Below, piece after piece: positions 48,911 to 58,172 of a stretch of DNA of 64,000 bases. The stretch is from Paramacrobiotus metropolitanus. Lineage: Eukaryota; Tardigrada; Eutardigrada; Parachela; Macrobiotidae. A model generated the notes under the pieces. It made no database searches and had not been told where the DNA came from. It worked only from the letters and a program-made list of their open reading frames with translations. The stretch covers positions 992,001 through 1,056,000 of the forward strand of contig NW_026570229.1 in assembly GCF_019649055.1 (NCBI RefSeq), read 5' to 3'. How positions within the stretch are numbered: the stretch's first letter is position 1; each line of letters starts with the position of its first letter. Both the position numbers and the translations under genes were made by a program.

Positions 48911-51900
48911 AGGGTCAACGCATGCTTCTGGGATGACGTCCTGTCAGGATGGATACAGCCGCACTGGGTTACTGTTTTCCATGCAGCATCCGTGGGGTTG
49001 GTCGGGGTTCCACCCACTGCGTCGAACCTTGTCCTCGGTTACGTGGCCACCATGACGACCATCCTCCTTGCGGCGGTTCTCGGCGTCTCCCTCTGTTGCC
49101 TGGTATTTGTTAACCGCGACTGGATGTTTCCTTTTCCGGAGGACCATCTGCTGCACTGCCGTGGATTAACGGCGTTGGCCTGCTGCAAATATATTCGGAT
49201 GCCCGTAAAAATTCCCGAGCGGGCTTACACAACCACCGTGATATATGCTGTGATCGTCGCCGTTGGCGCTGTGGTTCACTATGCTGCTTGGCTGTTCTTG
49301 GGCACCTTGCCGGTGGTGCTTCTAGCCTGGATGTCAGTTATACTGGCCGTAACTGTATGCGGCCCATCCGCGGTGTTCTCTGGCTGTATCCTCTTCGCTG
49401 GCATATTGATCGTTTATTGCTCCGGTCGGGTTTTGGGATTATGGATGAATGGGACTTATTATGCACTTATTAAAAGGAAAATCAGGTAGAAAGTTTATAA
49501 TTTTCGGTTACCTTAACAGCTACAAACAATAACGAATTATGTCCATGCGGTAGACTATGGCTACTATGACGTTTTTCGCATTCCGGACATTTTTACAGTT
49601 CTTGTCGCGTCTGGACACCAGATGCACGATAATCTTACTTGTTTCGACATGATAAAACCTTGTCAAAAATTGCTTATAGTTGATGATTAGTGTTTTTATA
49701 CAAGTTTGTACGCACTTATAAAAAGTATCAAAAGTTTCTTATGTAGAGCAACGCAGAGAATGCCGTATCTCTGCTATCAAGTAAGCGAATCCATATTGCA
49801 AAGTGTCCAGAAAGTGCAAAATGTCGAAGTATAATTAGTTGTGTGAGTTCAAAAAACGAGTATTTTACTTATTTATTGGTAAAATTTTTAAACATCAGCC
49901 AGTGCTGCATTGTAATCTGCAAATATACCAAAAATGTCCGTAGTTATAAAAGAATACGTTCATCCGTAATATTCGCAGGAAGTTGACAGATGCGAAATCT
50001 ACCATAAAGCCGTTATCAATCAACCTGCCACTGGAAATGCCGTCGATCCCAGTCATCAACGAGATCCATAAAGGCGTGAAAAGCGCTATTGTAACCTATC
50101 GATCTTGTGTTTCGGATGCGCTGCCGTCTATTACAACGCCTGGCCGTTGTGTCTGCAGTTTCCCTCCGTTTGTCAGTGGAAGAGCAGCACCGGGAGCGCC
50201 AATTGGACGTACAGGTACTGGAAGGTCGTCAACACCACCGGAACTTGCAGCAGCATGGAACAGTACGTACTCGCATTTCCGAAACGAATAATTTTCTGCA
50301 AAAAAAAACGAAAGAACCTGAAGATCTGTTTGAAAAGCCGCATTCATACATAGTTACATACTTACATGCATGAGAAACATATAAGTGCGCCTATTACTTT
50401 AATAGACACCAGGCAGTAGTCATCAAACAGTCAAAAATTTAAACGCGAACACGCTACTCCACAGTCAAAATTTAACACTTAAAAACGTACATACTCGTAC
50501 GGCTTTTGAAACAATCACTACAGAGTATATAGTATATCTTTGCCTACTTCCTTGCGTGTACGGTACTTCAGCAGTTAATTTTTGCTTTTATGTTCGCTTT
50601 TATTTTGATACTTCCTGCCTTTAGAAAATTAAACCTTACAATAGTGATATTTTTGCAACAGAAAAATGTGGGACAAACAGCATCGTGTGATACAGTAGCT
50701 AAAAAACAGGGAGAAAAAAGACCCGAGTGCTTCTTCTTCAGAGTTTCGACCAAGGGACCGCGATGCTGTCATACTGGGTGGATCTGCAGTCGGCGGAATA
50801 GCGCTCGATACACACTGCCAATTCCGATCTGCTAGCTAGCTTCACCCCGACGTACCCACCCGTCGTCAGCTGGATGTTCCTGGTGTGGAATGGAGCGTTG
50901 GCCGGCGCCAGTGGTGTACCATATACAGCCGTAAGGTACGCGGAAGCTATCGTCATTGGCTTGGTCGTCGTTGGACTACTAGTTCATGACGGGGTTCGTG
51001 TGTGCTACAATAAATGGCGCCGGCGTGTCCTCATCCAGTGAAGCACGGAGACTCTCAGACTAGTGACAGGTTGGTACCTTAATATCTGTAAACAAGGCTG
51101 TTCTTGGTAGACCGGGCGGCTGTTCGAATTGTCACTTCTGTCTAAATGTCACCATGACAAGCGTCCCGGCGTCGTCGAAAGATTCTACTTCGTCTCAAGG
51201 TTCGAAAGGCCTCCGGCGACATAATGTGTTGTCGCGATGCGTAACGGCCGTGTGAGTCGTGCCCGTACTAGGCAAGTAATAAGTACCTGTACAGTAATAA
51301 GTACAGTAATTTTTGCGGGCAGTTAAAGTGGAACTGCCCCAACGAAAACGAGGAATTTCGGCGCACCCCCAGATCCTTTTTTTTACAAATTTTCGGCTGC
51401 ACTATATCATAGAAGAAATGAAATTAGAGTGAGCGAAAGCGAACACATATTTCCCCCTTCCGTTCATGAATACCTGTTCGCCATTCGGTACCATGAGCAT
51501 TCCGTATCGGACTGGTAGATACGAAACGCGATTAATAAGATGTGGGTATCTACACGGAGATGTTGATTATTTCAGGGATGATTCGCCACCCTTGTCTGCG
51601 GAGCACACTGAGGAGACTGGCTTACTGGGCAGCGTACCATTAGATCGTGAGCCTGAATCAGTTGACGTGGAGACGGATGAGAACGTCATTGCGCCATCCG
51701 ATCCTTTGCCAGAGGAGGAGCCTGGCGACCAAGTATCCCGTGAAGCTAAGAATAAACACGAAAAACCGGTGTCTGTCGAGTGCACACCGCCTATGGCTCT
51801 TACGACAAAACGCGCAAAGGCTAAAAAACCCTGTTGCCGGTGTGAAGATCTGAGCATTCTTTGGTTATTTGCTGGCCGCTCATTGTCCGCTACTTTGCTG

Positions 51901-52147
51901 TATGGCGTTCCCATGTTCCCTGGTGGGACTGTTCCTGCCCGAAGAACTGCAGCTACCCGGTATCCTGTTGCTGCTAACGGCGTATACTGTCTGGGTCTAC
52001 CGCAAGCTGGTGATGTTTGGGTGGCAGATGTGGTGTGGTGTGCAGTTCTGTAACAAGAAACTGAAAGACCGTGGCGTTGGCTGGCGAGACGTTATTGCGG
52101 GCAACAAGCGTCTGCATCCTGTAACGGAATCATCTCCCACGAAATGA
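48911..52147 (+). pseudogene. Tandem family copy (subfamily I), no exon 1, multiple lesions
   Basis: Exon 2 (48911-49485) is fully open and closest to the copy at 4724. Exon 3 (49979-50262) changes frame near 50100 and again near its end; it is 284 bases where the phase needs a multiple of three plus one. Exon 4 (50742-51069) has a TAG soon after Leu-Gln-Ser-Ala-Glu and a TGA near its end, and is one base short. Exon 5 (51576-52147) loses one base near 51868, so the final helices are out of frame with the linker. No first exon was found upstream, where the LTR element and repeats lie. The lesions are too many for sequencing error. Confidence 0.8.
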
Positions 52148-52293
52148 TGTGGTTGATTTCCGGCTGTTGAATCTTCTGCTGATTACGTTTGCGGCATCGG
52201 GCACGATCAATATTCTCATAATACGATTCCAATTTTCCGTTTGGTAGTCTAAGCAGGGCGCAATCCGAGGGAAACCGAGAAACGGCTGAAAAA

Positions 52294-52366
52294 GGCGCCG
52301 ATGGGGGAATCGAACCCCGGCTACGTCGTTAGATCCGCGTAGGCAGTACCACTGCACCACGGCGCA
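52294..52366 (-). tRNA. tRNA-like sequence (possible tRNA pseudogene)
   Basis: A 73-base minus-strand sequence has an acceptor-like pairing (GCGCCG with CGGCGC), an A-box-like TGGTGCAGTGG, and a B-box/T-arm GGGGTTCGATTCCCC. The anticodon arm does not fold normally: CTACG pairs with CGTAG but leaves a 12-base loop, and the D-stem is poor. So no anticodon is assigned. It could be a tRNA pseudogene or a tRNA-derived element with intact polymerase III promoter boxes. Confidence 0.45.
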
Positions 52367-54196
52367 ATACGTTGAAATCCTTTGAAAGATTTTGTCGCTT
52401 TACGTGAGCCGCTTCTCGCCTCACAGTAGTAAGAATATAACCCATCGATTTCTAACGATAAGATTAAGCAAATCTATTCATAATGCTATAGTTATAGTTG
52501 TGCTTGATGTTTTTGATTTACGGTTCTTTATCCATACGAAAGTTTTTACGGAGATAGGTTTATGAAAGAGTTTGTACAAGGAAATTTAAAGCATTCTACT
52601 TAGAACTGTATCCACCGACCACCGTATTTCACAGCATTTTAAATCGCATCCAAGTCTGCTGCATATGTAAAATGATTTACGTTTCAAGGAATTGTAAACA
52701 AGCAAGGATACGAGCTGCATTTGTCAGCTATTATAACTTCCCGTACATCTTCAAAATTTTTATCCGAAAATAACATCATTTCCAAGAGCAGAAAGGTTTC
52801 ATGTCAGAGCAGGATGTTTCCCTTAATTTCAAGAGAAGTGACCCGGTACATATAGTTCCACAGCGGGTGTATATCTGTACACCGATGATACACGATATCT
52901 GCCCATCACGAATACATAGATGCATTCGCACGAAAGGGTATCAAGGCCCATGAACACCGTCCATCCGTGTCGCTGCCCGGGAGTGCCAACGTGCCCCGCT
53001 CCAAAACACCAGTCGGCTGGCCAGTGAAAATCCGCTTTCCGGTGTGCCCTCCACAACCGGCTGGACGAGGTTGTTATTCGCGACAACCATGCCTAACACA
53101 GCCAGGGTTAACTAGTAAGATGCTGCGTTAATATTTATTAATTATTACGATGGGGACGACAGGGCAGGACCGGTGGATTTCATCATTCCAAGGATGGTAC
53201 TGAATAACCTAAGAAACATGCGTACTAATTCCAGCAGATATTTGTCTGTTATCGCATATCACAGTGGTAAGGCAAGCCGGGGTTGTATCCACGGAAATTT
53301 TAAGGATAATTTGGAATTTTAAATACTCGTAATTTGAAAGAGAACGATGATTACTTATCAGTGCTACCCGGACAAGCTGCAACGTAAACAGCTGTTCAAA
53401 ACACTGGCGAATTCGAATTGTATACGCCAGGGCAACCGCAACCTGATGGCAGTTTGTGAAAACCAGCCAGCCTCCGGAAGTCGCTATTTCTGTCGCTAAG
53501 CAGATGCTCGGAAGTCAAAACAGCGATTTTAAACACTGCTCATTCAACTAATGATTTGTTAGCCAAACCGGAAATAACTAAAACGTATCGGAAAAAGTGC
53601 TCTACAAGGAAATGTTAGCTGTCAAGTGGGATTTTATTACAGCAGTGACTTATTGCTGCCAGCGCTTCGCACCATGAAATTCGGTACTGTATTGTAGCCG
53701 TACAAATGAGATCTGTAGTGAAGATGTACATCTCATTGGTGCTAGTTCAACCGGAAACATCTGAATGTGTACTTGTACGAGATGACCAGTTCTAACGTCG
53801 ATTTTCTAGACTTCTGAGATTGTCTGAATGTTCTGAAATCATTCTTGCTCTTGCCCTTGCTCTTCCCCAGTGACTTTTCAGCTGATTAAAAATGTTTGTG
53901 CACTTTGAGAATCGCGCCGGTATCGGTTAAAATGTTCGCAATTGCATAACTGACTTTTGGGTAATTCGCTAACTCGTAACATCGCCGACGGTCACCGACG
54001 AACCATCAAACCTCGTTTTATCGTGGTACGGGTGGATTAACCCACTCCACTAGTGGCAGCTTAGAAGTTGCCGTTGCAGTATTATAAATTCTGTTTACTG
54101 CGCGCCTGAAGTATGGTATGCCCTGGTAGCGCTGCGCTGAGTTCTCTGTTCGTCAGACCACTCAGACAGGCAATGAGCATTGAGCAGTGTTTGCAC
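52367..54196. other. Intergenic region
   Basis: No gene is supported. A GC-richer stretch at 52829-53086 is open on the minus strand for 85 codons in one frame and 50 in another, with no recognisable domain. The remainder is AT-rich single-copy-looking sequence. Confidence 0.3.
54189..54196. repeat. Target-site duplication, left (GTTTGCAC)
   Basis: This 8 bp sequence is repeated exactly at 54587-54594, immediately outside the ends of the element at 54197-54586. Eight bases is the hAT superfamily length. Confidence 0.85.
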
Positions 54197-54586
54197 TAGA
54201 GATGGCAACGGCTTCGCAGAGGCCGGCTAAATGGCTTTTGGCCAGCCGGCTGACGGTTTTTTCAAGCCGTAGCCGACGACAGGCCGGCTGCTTAAGCCGG
54301 CTGAGACTTCAGCCAACAGCGGCCTAGCCGGCGGCTGACTCAGCTGAAGCGGCTTGAGCGGTGGCATTGTTGTGCAACTATGGTGGAGAAAAATTGCACC
54401 ACTGACTCACTTTATGCCAGATTTTTTCAGCTTGCGCCTAGTTGCAATCGCTTTCCTCTGTAGTATTCTTACATTGAATTCGGCCGTTATGGTGCCATTT
54501 GGTCTGCGGCTCTAGCCGGCTGAGGCTTCCAGCCGCGTTGCGTTAGCCGGCTAGGGCTTCTGCCGGCCGTCAGCCGGCCGTCTCTA
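54197..54586. mobile_element. Non-autonomous hAT element (390 bp MITE)
   Basis: The ends are TAGAGATGGCAACGGC and, inverted, TAGAGACGGCCGGC, giving short imperfect terminal inverted repeats that start TAGAGA like many hAT elements. An exact 8 bp duplication GTTTGCAC flanks it. The interior has no coding capacity but many copies of AGCCGGCT-type motifs in both orientations, a layout expected of subterminal transposase-binding repeats. Confidence 0.85.
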
Positions 54587-55227
54587 GTTTGCACCGCCCC
54601 TATGCCGCATATTAGGGGTAGAAACACATGCTGAAATTAGAAATAGAAACTCACCAGCAGCATCGAACCGTCACATTTCCCAAAATACGAGACTTCTATC
54701 AACTAGTAGGAAATAAAATATGTAGTATTTAACAAATACCCATGAAGCGCAGTTCACTCTACAATCAAAGTTAAAAATTAATAATTTTATTTTAATTCGG
54801 CTATCGTACAAGTGCGCCGCGCCACATGCGTACGGACTGTTAAGTTAGTGTTATGGAAATATGCGACCGTTTGTTTATCCCCGCAGCCTCGCCCACCTAA
54901 GGTAAGGTGCCGCCAATCGTGCAGAAGAAACCGATCTTTTAAGTGCTGATGGCGGATATGCTGCATCACATGGTTATCATGGCCAGATTATATCCGAATT
55001 CAGTGCGACTACGAGCTGAAGTAAAGCTGTGTCTACGGAGCACTGGGTGGCGTGCTTTCTCCGTCACGGCGGTGTACTCTTGCTCTGTTCCTAAGAACCA
55101 GACAAACTGCAATTCAAAGATCCTGGTTTTCTTTCCTGATTCCTTGCACCCTGGTTAGGACTTCGTTACCGTTGGCCTTGCAACTACAGCCCTGTTCTCA
55201 TCGGAAACACTGAGAAGCCAACGTACA

Positions 55228-55821
55228 ATGGCTACCCGGAGAAGCCAACGTATATTGGCTACCCAAGCAGCGTCCAGCAGTTCCCCGAATCAACAAATGA
55301 GCAAACGGGAAGAGTGGAAAACACTAACTGTGGAAGAGCGTCTAAACCGCCTGGGTGACAGTTGCCAGAGTGTGAGGGATCGCCAGTATGAAGCAGACAC
55401 GTACGTCTTGGCCCCGAAATTTGAAGCAGGCGACCCCGTGGTGGTGTGCTATGAGGGTATCTACTACAACGCAATGGTTGGCGTTGTGCTAAAGAAAGCC
55501 TGGGATTGTCCGGATCTGAAGAAGAAGGTGCCCCTGTATCGCATCAGATATCCCTCCACGAAGAAGAGCAAGACGGAGGAGGTTGCGGAGTATGATCTGA
55601 TGGGGGTGACCAAGCACACCGTGCTGCATGAGCTGTTGTATGCGCACTACTGGAATAAGGGAAAACTACAGACAGGGACGACGCAGAAGAAGGATCCCGC
55701 GAATGAAATCTTTGAACTGCCAGCTGGCGTGCTGCAAGACATGCAGAAGGTATGGCACGAGCACATCCAGCGGGCTGAGCCGGGTGTCAGGAGCTTCACT
55801 GAGTGGATCGGGATGGAATAA
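55228..55821 (+). CDS. Single-exon chromo-barrel-like protein
   Basis: Encodes 197 residues. Residues about 68-135 resemble the MRG15/Esa1-type chromo barrel: Phe-Glu-Ala-Gly-Asp-Pro-Val-Val-Val-Cys-Tyr-Glu-Gly-Ile-Tyr-Tyr-Asn-Ala opening strands, then Val-Pro-Leu-Tyr-Arg-Ile-Arg-Tyr-Pro, then an acidic Glu-Glu-Val-Ala-Glu-Tyr-Asp-Leu-Met. Such modules bind modified histone tails or act as chromatin adaptors; here the role is inferred. The N-terminus is basic and Ser-rich (Arg-Arg-Ser-Gln-Arg). The MRG domain expected after a full MRG15 barrel is absent. The lack of introns in an intron-rich region suggests a retrocopy or a single-exon gene. ATG at 55228 follows a short tandem duplication (GAGAAGCCAACGTA repeated). 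Confidence 0.6.
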   Translation: MATRRSQRILATQAASSSSPNQQMSKREEWKTLTVEERLNRLGDSCQSVRDRQYEADTYVLAPKFEAGDPVVVCYEGIYYNAMVGVVLKKAWDCPDLKKKVPLYRIRYPSTKKSKTEEVAEYDLMGVTKHTVLHELLYAHYWNKGKLQTGTTQKKDPANEIFELPAGVLQDMQKVWHEHIQRAEPGVRSFTEWIGME

Positions 55822-56021
55822 GGTTGCACTGGCAGTACTAAGAGTACTGCACATCTGCGACTGCTGCTTTCTCACATTTCACGCCTTTTGCAGTTTATCT
55901 GCATGCCCGTTCGGAGTAAAAATTTGATTTATTTTGATGAATCAAACAAGGCAACACAAGGCAACTGGCATAATTTTTAGTCCGGTTACTTATGTAATAC
56001 TGTTTTTTTGGCCCGCGCTCA

Positions 56022-56432
56022 AGCTCTGACTCTGACTCAGACTCTGACCGCTAAAACTCTGACTCTGACTAATCAAAGTCTGACTCTGACTGTCCAAACT
56101 CTGACTCTGACTCTGACTGAATAACCTAACCTAAGAATAACCTAAGAAACCTAAGAAAACTAAGAAACCTAAGAAACCTAAGAAACTTAAGAAACCCAAG
56201 AAACCCAAGAAACCTAAGAATAACCTAAGAATAACCTAAGAAACCTAAGAAGCCTAAGAAACCTAAGAAACCTAAGAAACCTAAGAAACCTTAGAAACCT
56301 AAGAAACCTATTAAGAAACCTAAGAAACCTTCAGAGTCAGAGTCAGACTTTGAGCGGTCAGAGTCAGACTTTGAGTAGTCAGAGTCAGAGTTTGAGTGGT
56401 CAGAATCAGAGTCAGAGTCAGAGTTGGAGTCT
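56022..56432. repeat. Inverted-repeat array: CTCTGA arms around CCTAAGAAA repeats
   Basis: The left arm (about 56022-56118) is a CTCTGACTCTGACT-type array. The right arm (about 56333-56432) is its reverse complement (CAGAGTCAGAGTCAGA), including matching spacers such as GACCGCT and AGCGGTC. Between them are about twenty copies of CCTAAGAAA with variants. A transcript could fold into a long hairpin. Reading frames through it encode only Ser/Asp repeats and are not genes. Confidence 0.85.
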
Positions 56433-56434
56433 AG

Positions 56435-57025
56435 GCCTGTTTTTTTCTGTGCTGTGCTTCGCACGGTGTAATGGCATACACAGTGATACACTTAACATAT
56501 CTGTAGACTTCACTTGACCGTATTTGCTGTTTTTTGGGATAAAACATTTCTGTAAAAGATTTCGGCAACGAATTTCCGGGCGCGTAGCAAACTGACTATG
56601 CGCCCGGAAACTTTCCGGGGCATAGAAGTGACCAAACTTAATATAGGAGAATATCACGGACAGGTATAAGCGCGTTTTGAAGATTGTGTTTGATTTGTGT
56701 GACAGCACAGAGTTTTAATAGAACTTTTATTCAAAATGCATAATTATGCCAGTGTGTTAGCCTGCTTAACAACGCAGAAACGATCATTTCCTTCAAGTAA
56801 ACGTTTGGTAATTAAATTTCGGCTGATTATCGGTAGAAATTAAGTGCACGTAAACTTGTACCTAATTTTTCACTTCCGCAAAAGACAGATATTACCGGCA
56901 ATCAAGTGACCTTAGCTGTTTATTATTTTACTGTTATTTAAGAAAAACATTATTGGTATGGCAATTTTGATGTCACGATATTGCTAATTTAGTTATATCC
57001 GCTAAAAAAAGGGGCTTTAATCGAG
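56435..57025. other. Intergenic sequence
   Basis: No gene. It contains a perfect short inverted repeat TTTCCGGGCGC ... GCGCCCGGAAA (about 56572-56610). Confidence 0.4.
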
Positions 57026-57425
57026 CATGGCTGCAGAAATACCCGTGGATGGCGTATTCCGAAAAAGATTGCGGAGCATAGGTATTGTCGATTTGATGAC
57101 ATTTTCGCAAAACCATCATATGCGCAGCAGCTGGGAACATTCCTAAAAAAACCGTTACGAAACTGGAAGAAAGTGCACACTGTAGACAAAACTCACTCTC
57201 ACACCGACTTTCATAATGCAGCTACAACTGCAGCTCAGCAGTTTCTGTTCACCATGCATAATCCAGACAAAAACGTTTGAACCAGCTTGACAAATCTGCA
57301 AGCAAACGACGTAAAATTGCGGAAGAATGGGTAAAATCTATTTCACGTACCTTTTTGACGTGTGGAAACAAGGCATTTCTCTGCGGGGTCACGATGACAG
57401 CTGCGTAATTTGGCGGTATGTATGT
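57026..57425 (+). pseudogene. Decayed hAT transposase-like fragment with TTF-type zinc finger
   Basis: Pieces in shifting frames match the TTF-type zinc-finger region common in hAT-derived proteins of animals. They read Trp-Leu-Gln-Lys-Tyr-Pro-Trp-Met-Ala-Tyr-Ser-Glu-Lys, then Leu-Gly-Thr-Phe-Leu-Lys-Lys-Pro-Leu-Arg-Asn-Trp-Lys-Lys with His/His spacing, then Arg-Arg-Lys-Ile-Ala-Glu-Glu-Trp, then Gln-Gly-Ile-Ser-Leu-Arg-Gly-His-Asp-Asp. The last string resembles the F-C-G-x-Q-G-I-x-L-R-G-H motif. Several stops and frame changes are present. Recognition is from memory of the family pattern. Confidence 0.55.
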
Positions 57426-57699
57426 GTATACCAATAATTTACAAAAATAATGCATGTATATCGTATACTTATGGTTCATATTGTTATTTTTTTACATGTT
57501 TATGTCTCGGTTCACATGTAGTTCTCCACTTGCCGCCCCCTCATGAACGAAGTTTAGTCCGGAAACTCTTGAGAATGCTGCAAGATTTTCCCTTTTCCGT
57601 TGAACGCGATCAGTTGACAGTTCACTAGTTACCATTTTCAATATAATTCGTAACATCAGCAGCGAGTCGGCCAAACGTTGATGCCAGCGTAGTCAATTC

Positions 57700-58172
57700 C
57701 TGGGCGGGTAACCATAACTTAAAACCGACAGGAGCCGTTGACTCAAGGCGATTTGAAGGTGTGGATACCAACCTAACAAATTAGCGATATGTTTATTGAC
57801 CTTTGAAACGCGAACCGGCGGCCGATGTCTTTAAAACAAGATTTATCATCAGCATTCGCGTTACGGAGTAGCGGTAAATCAAACCGAATTTGGCGTCTGC
57901 TCAAGCAGATTATGTCCTTACTCGTATGTGTATGTAATATTCTGGTCGGCTTGCGTCGATTCCCGCAACCGTACGTCAATAGCCAAGGGCAGCGCTTAAT
58001 GTTGTTTGCAGGAAATCATCTGACAACAACGACTTAGTCTCTGCTCTGTCTGAACCTGCCGTCGCTGTTTAGTAGCTGCGGGCGGGAAATGGTGCTATAG
58101 TTTGTACGGGTATTTATATTTACTTACACACCGTTTTGCTGCCGCATAATCCGGAAAATTTTTTTCCCTAAG
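57700..58172 (+). promoter_or_regulatory. Upstream module of family copy at 58 kb
   Basis: Contains a diverged hairpin (57709-57766: GGTAACCATAACTTAAAACCG ... GGCGATTTGAAGGTGTGG), TTTATCATCAGCATTCGCGTTA, GGCGTCTGCTCAAGCAGATTATGTCC and GCTGCGGGCGGGAAATGGTG before the ATG at 58173. It is closest to the module of the 12 kb copy. Confidence 0.55.

Noticed and set aside
52829-53086. 85-codon minus-strand frame in a GC-richer patch
   Set aside because: No domain pattern or splice context; another frame in the same patch looks equally plausible.
54787-54969. 60-codon minus-strand frame next to the chromo-barrel gene
   Set aside because: Short, basic and without recognisable motif or supporting splice sites.
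56291-56491. Ser/Asp-repeat frame on the minus strand
   Set aside because: It is a translation of the GAGTCA simple repeat, not a gene.
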